Source: Campanula takesimana (lineage: Eukaryota; Streptophyta; Magnoliopsida; Asterales; Campanulaceae). From it: a stretch of DNA of 64,000 nucleotides. The notes under the pieces are model-generated. The model saw nothing but the letters and a program-made list of their open reading frames with translations, had not been told where the DNA came from and did no database searches. Positions 1-8,441 of this stretch are shown in pieces; positions within the stretch are counted from its first letter, which is position 1; every line of letters starts with the position of its first letter. The stretch lies in NCBI GenBank assembly GCA_026119855.1, contig JAOWBW010000044.1, positions 744,001 to 808,000 on the forward strand, given 5' to 3'. The translations under genes and the position numbers were made by a program.

Positions 1-270
1 AGGCAAGTAAGTCATTAAGAGAGAAGAGAAGGAAAGCCCCAATTTGATTGCAAGAAATTGGGAGTATGCAGAAAGAATAGAAGTCCCTAGACTCGACAAG
101 GATCGCGAAACGATTCTAAATCTAAGAAAGTTGTTCAATCTTTTTGGTGATTAATTCATTGGCAAATGAATCGTACAAAGATGTCTTGACAAGTTCGAGA
201 TGAAGGCCAATCACCATAACGCGCTAGGGCTAAACATATCTTCTTTCTTGCATGAGACCGGACCCGCAGG

Positions 271-314
271 TTGCCTACGTTCCTCCAGTGTAGAGGCTCA
301 GGTCACCGTAGTTC
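271..314 (-). other. Post-pol bipartite stem motif, element D copy
   Basis: On the minus strand this reads GAACTACG, a GACCTGAGC block, a short variable loop, then GGAACGTAGGCA. CTACG and CGTAG can pair, and CCTC/GAGG pairs inside. The same motif is found in C, E and an Athila-type element. A conserved RNA structure is my inference. Confidence 0.6.
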
Positions 315-425
315 TTGTGGATTCTCCATTCTTCGTGATGAATTGTTGCTTCGTCCTTCGTTGGTGGATGATGATCTTGATGTGAACTTCTTTGATTGAG
401 GGGGATTTTTTTTTTTTTTTTTTTT

Positions 426-477
426 GTGCTCTAACTTTTGCCTAGGTTGATTTGATGATTTCAACCTAGCGAGCTTT
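426..477 (-). other. Post-pol hairpin module, element D copy
   Basis: In minus sense CUAGGUUGA pairs perfectly with UCAACCUAG over nine base pairs around a ten-base loop. Flanking GCUC and GAGC can add an outer stem. The equivalents in C and E keep the stem with different bases. A poly(T) tract on the plus strand follows. Confidence 0.6.
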
Positions 478-885
478 TTTTTTTTTTTAATCCCCTTTTG
501 AAAACTTTACTTCATGATAGTTGCTCCACCTTTCTTTGTCTTGATTTCGTCATTGTTGATGTCTTCGTTGTTGATGCCGTCGTCGATGTTTAGCCCTTAG
601 GCGTTCAAGTGATGGCCTTGTTCTAAAACTTGTTTAGACATTTTTTCATCATTTTGCCAAGAATTAGATCGAACAACTTGGAAGAGGTATAAGGACAAGA
701 ACGACTTTTATTTGATAAGAAGACTCGACACTTAATATGGGACGAGAGAAAACATTGATGCACACTAAAGAGGACTTTTGACTTCTTTTTTTTTTTTTTT
801 TTTTTTTTTTCTTTTAATTCCTATTACTAGGTAGAGAAAGAGAAACGGAGATTGTTGTTGTAGTCCCCTTTATTGAAGCCCCATT
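478..885. other. Degenerate post-pol spacer of element D
   Basis: No convincing ORF. It contains homopolymer T runs around 478-489 and 786-811 and AT-rich sequence. The position suggests the scar of the deletion that joined the post-pol region to gag. Confidence 0.4.
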
Positions 886-1497
886 TCAAAACCAAGCCAC
901 TTCTTTGATGAGTTGCTCTTCACCCACGGTAAATTCGCCGTTGTCGATCAAATCTTGGATGGTGTTTCGGAGAAGGAAGCACCCTTCGGTAGTGTGGCCA
1001 CTATGCTTGTGGTAGCCGCACCATTCACCATGAGCATGATTTTTCAGTATCGCCTTCGGCTTGTACCCGTCCAAAGGTTTGATCTTCCCTCTTGCCACCA
1101 AAATTTCAAATGCCTCGGCTTGGGTTACTCCTTGGAGAGGAGTGAAAACTCGGTTGTTGGTGGTACCTTTGTAGCTTTTGAGGGTCGGGCCACTTGAGCA
1201 TGCTTTATCATTGAACTTTGCTTTGCTGTCGGTGAGCTCTTGCAAACGGGCTTTGAGTTCGGAAACCTCTTCCTTGTGAATTCTTCTTTCATAATCAAGA
1301 CGGGCCTTGAGTTCGGAAACCTCTTCTTTGTGAATCCTCTTGTCGATATCGAAACGGGCTTGCCACAAATTGTCTTTACGGCGGGCATCCTCGACAATCC
1401 TATCCATTTGTTCCCCCATTGATTTCATTACGTTGAGTAACCCTTCGTTGGACACGAAATCATTTCCACCGTTGTTGTTGTTGCCGTTGGAAGCCAT
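886..1497 (-). CDS. Miniature Gag-like protein: coiled coil plus CHHC zinc knuckle, no capsid
   Basis: An intact ORF of about 203 codons, starting at MASNGN by analogy with the gag start of element E; an upstream ATG at 1596 would add 33 residues. Residues ~20-95 form a charged coiled coil in which a KEEVSELKARL block occurs twice. Near residue 165 is C-x2-H-x4-H-x4-C (CGYHKHSGHTTEGC), the variant knuckle also seen in the gags of C and E. The capsid domain that separates these two parts in element E, roughly 200 residues, is absent here, yet the frame is open. It may bind element RNA or co-assemble with full-length Gag; that is inference. The zinc-finger family assignment is firm, function is not. 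Confidence 0.7.
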   Translation of the reverse strand: MASNGNNNNGGNDFVSNEGLLNVMKSMGEQMDRIVEDARRKDNLWQARFDIDKRIHKEEVSELKARLDYERRIHKEEVSELKARLQELTDSKAKFNDKACSSGPTLKSYKGTTNNRVFTPLQGVTQAEAFEILVARGKIKPLDGYKPKAILKNHAHGEWCGYHKHSGHTTEGCFLLRNTIQDLIDNGEFTVGEEQLIKEVAWF

Positions 1498-1766
1498 TGG
1501 ACCTATTGGAAGAGCACGGTTGATCTTAGATTGGCCCCACAAACATCTTTTGGATAAAATAAATTTAACCCACAAACACGAAAAAGACTCAACCATATAA
1601 AGAAAATGACTCTTTTTTTTTATTTTATTTACAAAAGTCGGAAGGACGGAGTCCTTTTTGGGGTTTCTAGAAAAAATAGTGGAATCGTCACACTAGTATA
1701 TAGACCTTCTCGCGGTCCCATATACTCATCGGATTCCACCACGCTTGTGAGACCTACATGTGTCGG

Positions 1767-1911
1767 GATTAAACTAAATTAATGTAGTAAATCATACATG
1801 CGGGGACGGATTTTTATTTTCGTCCAAAATAACCACTTTTGGGGACAGGGTTTTATTTCGTCCATTGCAACAAGTTGGCATGTATGATTTGAAGACATTA
1901 GTTTAGGGAAA
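1767..1911 (-). other. Gag-side leader with long inverted repeat and tandem hairpins (element D)
   Basis: AATCATACATGC and GCATGTATGATT form a perfect 12 bp inverted repeat, extended outward by TAAACT/AGTTTA blocks. Between them are two tandem GGGACR...CGTCC hairpins. The equivalent region of element E (60527-60670) has the same arrangement. A packaging or dimerisation structure is possible but unproven. Confidence 0.5.
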
Positions 1912-2388
1912 TCTCGGCACATGGAAACCGACTTGAGTCACGGAGTGTTAGACCCTAGACTAGAATTGTGTGGCTTGTGCTCGGCTTGAATATGAGGCTC
2001 AAAGGTCACCCCCGGCATGTAGTCATGAACTACGCCACGGGCTGAGGTTTACCGCTTCGAAAGAGCCAAGGTCGAGTGGAGCTTGAAACTTTCTAGGACG
2101 GGCCTCGACGGGTTTGGGGTTGGACTTGTGCGACTCGATAGTGAGCAATTGATAAGAATATGTGCATGTAGTGTGAGGTCTAACAAGTGACAAATTTATT
2201 TTTATTTTTTCAAAGAAAGAAAAAAAAAGGAAACAAATAAGCACGTATTTACAACTCCCGAATCACCCGTGTGACCGGTAAAAATAAACAGAAAGTAAAA
2301 GAAATTGTATGCAGGCTCGGTGCCCACACACTGTCATTCTGCTCTGTTCTGCTTTCTGTGCACTGTTCTATTTCTGGAAAATTTCCCA

Positions 2389-2657
2389 GAAGCGTGCGCC
2401 TCAGGGAAGTGATGTGGGAAGCGCGCGCATTGCGCAATGAATATGGGAGGCGCGCGCATCTAGGGTACCTGTCAGAATGTTAGAAGAAACTGCGGACTCA
2501 GGGGATTGCCCTGGTCCCAAATTATGTAACTTTCCCCTGCAGAAACTTGTTAGCACAGAAATATGAAATTGAAGGACAATAAGGAAGGCGGACGATTCTG
2601 ATAATAAGGGTCGGACGCGCGCGCGTTAGGCCAAGAAGGCCGGAGGCGCGCGCTTCC
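2389..2657. repeat. GC-rich palindrome clusters in the element D leader
   Basis: About five blocks containing GCGCGC-type cores lie at 2391-2460 and 2611-2657, in otherwise AT-rich sequence and spaced by roughly 25-40 bp within each cluster. Comparable clusters occur in most LTR families of this window. Confidence 0.7.
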
Positions 2658-2735
2658 TACCCTTTTTACCAGAATGCCCAGAAACAGAAATTAGAACACC
2701 AAAAAAAATGAAAACGCAAGTTTAACCCTCTAACA

Positions 2736-2753
2736 TCCCCAGCGGAGTCGCCA
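2736..2753 (-). other. Primer-binding site, tRNA-Arg
   Basis: The plus strand matches the 3' end of plant tRNA-Arg including CCA. The minus strand therefore reads TGGCGACTCCGCTGGGGA, one base inside the 5' LTR. tRNA-Arg priming is typical of Tat/Ogre elements. Confidence 0.85.
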
Positions 2754-2754
2754 C

Positions 2755-4040
2755 TGTAGATACCCCGGGGAACCACGGCTTGGCTAGAGCGGTGAATTAT
2801 CCTAGGATGTCTAACTTGTTTTAGATTGTTTAGAGTCGCCACCTATGTTTTTAAAGGAACATAAGAAAAACCTAGAAATAGCCTAATTTATGTACAAAAC
2901 CAGAGATTCGGGATAGAAGGGTTCGGGGGTTAGGTGACGGAGTGGGAAGTATTTAAACACCCACTCCGCCCCGCTTACGCGGGTCTTGCTACTATTGGTG
3001 TTCTAATATTTACATGTCCTTCAATTAATTAAATAGAAATGTGCTAATAATTGTGATGAGAAGAAAAGGGAAATAAAGGGGAAATAAAATAGAATTGTTT
3101 TATTTATTTAATGATAAAGATTACATGTAACAAGTAATGTTAAAGAATTACATTAAGAGATGAAGCGAAATTAACATGGTGAATTAAAGTTAAGATTAAA
3201 ATGTAGGGAGATAACCTTAACTAACTTCAATATGTGAAGTAGTCATGTTGGTCATGTCCCATTAATGGGGATTGCATACATCAAGAAGAAGAAAACAAAG
3301 GAAGAAAAATGGAGTTGTACCTTGAGAAAGAGGACTTGGAACCTTGACTTGAAAGTGTTGTTGTTGTAATGAAATTGTTGTAGAACAATTTGTGTAGAGT
3401 CTTGTTACTAAGAACTCTTGTTGGGAGAATTTGTGTATAATGTAGTTGGTGAATCAAGGTTGGAGTCCTTTTCCAAGGTAAGAGATGATGGTTTTTATAG
3501 GTAAAAAAGAGAGGGAAATGATGGAGGGAAATTGGTCATCCATGTGAAATGGAATGAGCCAATCACAAATAAGATAAATGAATAAAAGAAAAATAAAAGA
3601 AATAAAAGAAATCAAATAATAAATGAAAGAAATATTAGTTTTGGGAAAAGGCTTAGAATTTGGGATTGGGAGTTAATGAGAAAAGGGGGGATGAATGTGG
3701 ATGTAAAAAGATGGTTTTTTGTGATCAAGAAAAGATGTTTGTAAATAAGAAAAGGGAGGGGAATAAGGTGCAATCCGTTACTGCCAAAGTGGGAAGCGCG
3801 CGGGTCCGGCTTTTGGGGCGGGACGCGCACGCGGCTCACTGGCAGTGCCGGAAGCGCCCGCGGGTGAAAAATGACAGAATGACAGAATGACCCTAAAAGT
3901 TAACTCTGTTATGCAGTTTAGTCCAAAACTAACGGAATCAGTTAGGAACTTAACCGAAGTAACAGAAATTAATGAAAATAAGTTAAATAAAAATACTTTG
4001 TATGCAATCGGGGTGAGAGGTCCAAGGCGGGGTGTCTACA
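2755..4040 (-). repeat. 5' LTR of element D (1,286 bp)
   Basis: It begins TGTAGATACCCCGGGG and ends GGGGTGTCTACA, the same termini as the LTRs of element E. A GC palindrome cluster lies at 3791-3866, in the distal part as in E. The long AT-rich central part differs from E, so this is a sister subfamily. Confidence 0.85.
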
Positions 4041-5408
4041 GCTGGCAAGGTGCACCGGTTGGTGTTGTCGGCGATAGAGGCCTTTGGGAGAGGGGAGTAT
4101 GATTTGGACTGTCAGGTCCGATTATTTTTGTGGTGCAGCTTTTCGGAGATTCTGTTCCCAGTAGGGCCACCGTTTGTAGGTATTCACTGCTAGCGGCTTT
4201 TGAGGACTTGGCTCAGGTGAGCGAGATCTCTTGTGGTGGAGCTGGCTTGGCCGAGGTGTACCGGGCTTTGGATCACTGCTCGAGGGCTAGCTCGTCGGCA
4301 TTTGATGGTTTCCAGTTTGCCTTTGAGGTACTACTCTTGTCCTTCCTTCGCTTGTTCATCACAAATTCTGATTTGCACACACTTCTGAATCGATTCCCTT
4401 TACTGAATGTACAGGTGTAGTTGTACGAGATCTTCGGCGTCGCCCCTTTTCAGTTGGAGATTGGCGACAACAAGGCGGTCCCCATCATGTCTTTCTGGTG
4501 CAAGAGTAACAAGCGGGCCTCCCGCAGGGCTAAGGATAGGAGGACTGTGGATGCTGATGACTTAAGGAGGGTGTTTGCGAGGCCTACACCTGTTGGGGGT
4601 GGTGTTCTATCCATGGAGCGTGGCTAATGAGCATTTTGTTGGCTATGCTACCGTGTTGACGACCTCTCAGGTTCTGTTGGTGGGTCTGAGTGGCGATGCT
4701 ATGTATCTTGGTGAGCAGGTTGCTCATCAACATAGGGCTGGTGCCTTGCCATGGGTTCCCCATGATCCTCCTCGGGACATGCTCCATCCCGCCAGGTTGA
4801 GGACCTTTTTGACTCCGACTCCGGCGGAGCACTACAGGGGCAGTGACGACTATGATGGCTTTGTACGTACTCATCTGATCAGTCCTCAGGTACAGGCTAG
4901 GATGTTGTCGGGAGAAGGGTCGAGCTCGGCCCGATATGTTGGTCTGAGTCAGCCTTTGGTTGACATGCCTCTTCATTCGAGTAGCGTCAGAGTGGTGCGA
5001 GGCGGCCGGGAGGAGGAGATTAGCTTGGAGCCGATGGATGCAGACCTTGTGCCGAAGCCCTTCGTTCCTCCGCCTGATGCTGGGGTATGACTTATGATTC
5101 TGTTTCAGATTATCCCATGCACACACACTTTTCGTTTTCTTGTTCCCATTCATTGCCTTTGACCCATCCAGTTGACTCGGGAGGCATATGTTCGTTCCGT
5201 TTAGCAGGAGAACGTTTTGATGCGCTTGCTGAGAGAGGCATATCATTCTTGCACCTTCCATAGGGAGGATGTTGTCGCACCACAGTGTCGAGAGCGGTCT
5301 CCTACTGAGCCAGGTTCTTCCCATACAGAGGACGAGCAGTCTGGGGACGGAGTTCGAGTGTCAGTGGTTCACGCCGTTCGACACGACACAGCGATGGGAC
5401 ACTACTGA
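4041..5408 (+). pseudogene. Plant mobile domain (PMD) protein fragment, interrupted by element D
   Basis: Plus-strand reading gives a PMD-like run: RLFLWCSFSEILFP, then after a one-base frameshift near 4180 LLAAFEDLAQVSEISCGGAGLAEVYRALDHCSRASS, typical of the PMD core. A probable intron follows (about 4328-4415), then REDRRTVDADDL-like sequence and, after another frameshift, a C-terminal part with GDAMYLGEQV (4620-5087). A last exon-like piece ends at 5408. PMD proteins are related to MAIN/MAIL1 and are often captured by transposons. The 5' part is missing because the LTR of element D abuts it directly. It could be a host gene copy or cargo of another retroelement. Confidence 0.6.
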
Positions 5409-5846
5409 GGAGGGCTCGGATTAGACGGGGGCCGCTCCCTTTTTATATTCATTCCTGCACTGTTAGTAGTAGAAATAGACGGATATGTACATGTGGGACA
5501 TTTAAAATGTATGCAGAGATTTTATGTACTAAGCTATGCAAATTGTGACATCCTATTTGTACAAACTAGTTATTTACGTTATTCCTAATTTTATACAATG
5601 CATGAGCCATGGGGACGGAGTGTGTATGTTGTTTGCATGGATCCATTGCGGCGTGGGAGTAACCAAGCTTGGGGACGGAGCTGAATTTTCTGCATGGGGC
5701 GAGAGTGGCCGCGTGGCCAAGGGCGAAGATGGCCGCCTGGCAAAGGTCGAAGATGGCCGCGTGGCCAGGGGCGAATGTGGCTGTGTGGCCAAGTCCTACG
5801 CCGCCTTTGCTTTTCCTTTTTCAGGAAAGAATTGGAATTGGAGCCA
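5409..5846 (+). promoter_or_regulatory. Upstream region of the antisense gene in element C, with GC cluster
   Basis: Two GGGGACGGAG blocks (near 5607 and 5672) resemble leader blocks of D and E. At 5698-5790 there are four repeats of a TGGCCGCGTGGCC-type palindrome, nearly the same unit as in the C LTR at 15371-15434. No supported ORF. I could not find the expected left LTR of element C here. Confidence 0.45.
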
Positions 5847-5854
5847 TATATAAA
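5847..5854 (+). promoter_or_regulatory. TATA box of the antisense DUF7745-like gene
   Basis: TATATAAA lies 93 bp before the ATG at 5940 and just after a GC palindrome cluster. Element E has the same arrangement in front of its own antisense ORF. Confidence 0.5.
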
Positions 5855-5939
5855 CAGTGTTTGCCTAGCATTAGGATTCATACCAGAAGCAGTTTTCTTG
5901 TATTTTTCTTGCCTAAACATCAACTTTCTTGCCTTCTCA

Positions 5940-7373
5940 ATGGATTATCATGCAAGAATTACCATGCTTGAAAGAGGAGCTTATACTACTGCTTTGGAGA
6001 AGTGGGTTGCTAGGATTCCTCGCTCTTGTCGCGATAAATTTGATGCACGATTTGGTGTCAAGTGTCTTTGGTCACTCTCTTATATGAACTCTAATGTGAA
6101 TCTTTTGAATGCTAGCGTCAAATTCTAGGACGAGAGTAATCACGTTTTCAACTTCTCTTATAATGAAATAACTCCCACTTATGAAGACTTCATGGCACTT
6201 TGCGGAGGTGAGGAAAAAGTAGAGATTGCTTTGACCTTTGACTCTATTTCATTGGAGAAGAGGTTGATAACTTTTGGTGTGACTGAGGATGACCTTAGTA
6301 AATATGTTAGGGCCAATCATGTGGATCTTTCTTGGATGCCAGGGCACTTCATGCATGGAGACGTCACTTCTGACTTTGCTTTAGATCACCTCGCTTTGTG
6401 CTTGTTTTCTCTCGTGTTGTTCCCTTTGGAGGTAGGATTTGCCAGTGTAGCATGCTTGGACATGGTGATTCGGGCCCGATTGGGTCACAACATTGTACCG
6501 GTTATTCTAGGGGAAACCATCTGTGGCATTTCCCAGCTTACTATGTATGGCAACATGACTAGAGGTAGCGACAGGCTGTTAACTATGTGGCTTCAAGAGA
6601 GGCTCCGAGTGAATAATCCAGCAGTGTCTCAGAATGTGCGCCCATGGTCTTATCGTAGCAGGGGGATTGCAGAGAGATTTAAGTGCATGACTCGCAGCGG
6701 TTGGGAGACTTATTTAGCTAAGATGGTGACTGATGGTATCCAGTGGGTGGTATCGATATGGCGGATCCGGTCTTTAAGAGAGAAGCAGGTGGGGTCGTAC
6801 ATGATCCGCGTCCCCTCTCTTTATGTGACTACTTTTTACTACCCAATGAGAGTGCTTCGATAGTACGGTTTGGTGCAGACTATCCTTGAGGATTGGGATG
6901 AGAATTTGAGGCAGTATTCCTTTAAGACACTTTATATGAACACTAGCGTCTCGATTCTCTTTTCTCAGATGTGGGGCGTGGCCGGGTTTTCATACATTAC
7001 TTTCCTTTCGCATCCCCGCAGCACTTATTTGTCATGAGAGTATTTGGCATGGTATGGTGAGAGACTTGGGCGTATGAAGCAGACTCTAGAGACCCTACGT
7101 GGCTCTATATTAAGAACCTGTGCTTCTAGCATTTCGCCGAGGATGAAGGAGGCATCAGCCTATGAGAAGAGAAGAGAGATGATTGCTGCTAACAGGGATG
7201 GAGAAGGGGTAGGGGCTTCAAAGAAGAGGAAGGCTAGCGAGGTTTCAAAGGGTAAGGCCAAAGGCGTTAGTGAGTTTGAGGCTAGGTTTTGTGAGAAGCC
7301 TAACAAGAAGAAAATTCACAGAGGACAACATAAGAAGAAGGAGACCGAAGGCACAAGTGGCGCTAAGGAGTGA
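5940..7373 (+). pseudogene. DUF7745-like antisense accessory gene of element C
   Basis: Starting at MDYHARITMLERGAY, one frame runs for 477 codons to 7373, broken only by stops at 6126 (TAG), 6861 (TAG) and 7035 (TGA), with no frameshift. Residues ~20-90 carry the aromatic pattern DESNHVFNF..ITPTYEDFMALCGG typical of DUF7745, a plant domain often found beside Tat-like retroelements. The C-terminal 80 residues are lysine-rich (SKKRKASEVSKGKAKG), a plausible nuclear-localisation region. It is transcribed opposite to the element. Each stop is one transition from a sense codon (TGG, CAG, CGA), consistent with decay by methyl-cytosine deamination. Function unknown. Confidence 0.65.
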
Positions 7374-7620
7374 TTCCGAGCATCCATCCACAGTCGTTGC
7401 GGACACATTATTTTTAATTTCAGTTTTATTTCAGTATTAGTTTAATTTCATAACAAGTTATGTAATCGCAAGTTAATCGAGCTTAGACTCATCGAATAAG
7501 TGTAATGTGCAATGACTGTGGAAATCAAAGTTTTTGCTTTAGAAAACACAAATTCTTCTTTTATTATTCCATGGCCAAATTTGGATGTTTATTTATTTTT
7601 TAGACCGAACCTTTGAAAGG

Positions 7621-7675
7621 CTGCCTACGTTCCCCTTTTACAAATAGGACTAAGGGGCTCAGGTCATCGTAGTTC
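7621..7675 (-). other. Post-pol bipartite stem motif, element C copy
   Basis: Minus sense: GAACTACGATGACCTGAGC, then GGAACGTAGGCAG. Outer CUACG/CGUAG pairing encloses an inner CCCCUU/AAGGGG stem that differs in sequence from the D, E and Athila copies. Confidence 0.65.
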
Positions 7676-7725
7676 ATTCCAGTCAGACTAGAATCATTTA
7701 AGAAAGGGAAGATAGAAGGGGGGAA

Positions 7726-7836
7726 TGCTCTAACTTTTTCCTAGACCGCCCTTGCGGGTTTTCAGTCTAGCGAGCTTTGTACGCGCCCTATTTTTACATA
7801 GACCGCCCTCTGCAAGTTTTCAGCCTATCGGGCTTC
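7726..7836 (-). other. Two tandem post-pol hairpin modules, element C
   Basis: The first hairpin pairs CUAGACUG with CGGUCUAG around AAAACCCGCAAGGG, whose CCC-GCAA-GGG part is itself a GNRA-type tetraloop hairpin. The second (7796-7836) pairs AUAGGCUG with CGGUCUAU. G-U pairs exist only in minus-sense RNA. Confidence 0.65.
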
Positions 7837-7876
7837 TTTTTGCGTAATTTAATTTTTTTTTGAGAGAGAGAGGGGA

Positions 7877-7976
7877 CTAGTTGTAGTAGCGTCTAAGTTT
7901 GCTAAGGTTGACTGGTTCTTTGAACGGGTTACCATCCAAATCTTCCATTCTGACCGCTCCTCCGGAGAAGATCTCC
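7877..7976 (-). pseudogene. C-terminal end of Ty3/gypsy integrase (element C)
   Basis: Minus translation ends EIFSGGAVRMEDLDGNPF and NLSKLRRYYN before a TAG stop. It matches the integrase tail of element E (ILSGGAARLVDLDGDQL, 53622-53834). Only this tail remains; the catalytic core is gone. Confidence 0.75.
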
Positions 7977-8309
7977 TCAGTCTTGTGGTTTGTCTTGGAT
8001 CTTGGCGATGGAGTAGAGCTGCCGCTTTAAGTCCTCTACTTCTCGTGACAGGTCGTAAACTCTCTCTGTAGTCATGTGCGGGGGCACCCTTATGTTGTCT
8101 CCACCTCTGGGCTTAGGTTTGTCGAACTCGACGAGTTCGAGGTTACCGTCCTCCATGTAGAACCAGAATCCTTCGATTTTGGTAAGCTTGCCTTTATCTA
8201 TAAGGTCTTGGATCTTTATTTGCAAAGCCACACAATTGTTAATGTCATGACCTTCATCTTGATGATACGAGCAAAATTTGGTGGGCTCGAATGGTTGGAG
8301 AGGCGGTAG
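7977..8309 (-). pseudogene. Gag zinc-knuckle fragment displaced between RT and integrase
   Basis: Minus translation reads TKFCSYHQDEGHDINNC followed by a VALQIKIQDLIDKGKL region, the CHHC knuckle and adjoining helix that sit in gag in D and E (IQDLIDNGEF, IQDLIDKKEF). It lies downstream of RT and directly beside the integrase tail, so element C is a recombinant or deletion chimera here. The rest of the piece (DLSREVEDLKRQL) may be coiled coil. Confidence 0.6.
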
Positions 8310-8441
8310 TTCAGAGAGAAGTGATTATTCTCCTAGGGGTTGCATCTTGCCTATGGTTTGCTGCCCTTCGAACATCTTTGCTCTTGGGGTCCCTAGGTTT
8401 GTGTACCGTTGGGCTGAGATGGGATTAATTTCAAAAAATCT

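Larger units (their letters stand above)
1..4040 (-). mobile_element. Element D: internally deleted Tat-type Ty3/gypsy retrotransposon (right part only)
   Basis: From left to right the plus strand shows a post-pol structured region (271-477), a short gag ORF (886-1497), a gag-side leader with a long inverted repeat, a tRNA-Arg primer-binding site (2736-2753) and a 1,286 bp LTR ending TCTACA. This is the order expected for a minus-strand element. Protease, reverse transcriptase, RNase H and integrase are all missing between the post-pol motifs and gag, so it is a non-autonomous deletion derivative. Its leader and LTR are clearly related to element E at 50694-62382. The left end lies outside the window. 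If it inserted in one step, the duplication should be GCTGG, since the plus strand continues with those bases after 4040. Confidence 0.85.

Noticed and set aside
5591..5923. WPRGHLRP-repeat ORF
   Set aside because: Translation of the GC palindrome cluster; frames on both strands are open only because of the repeats.
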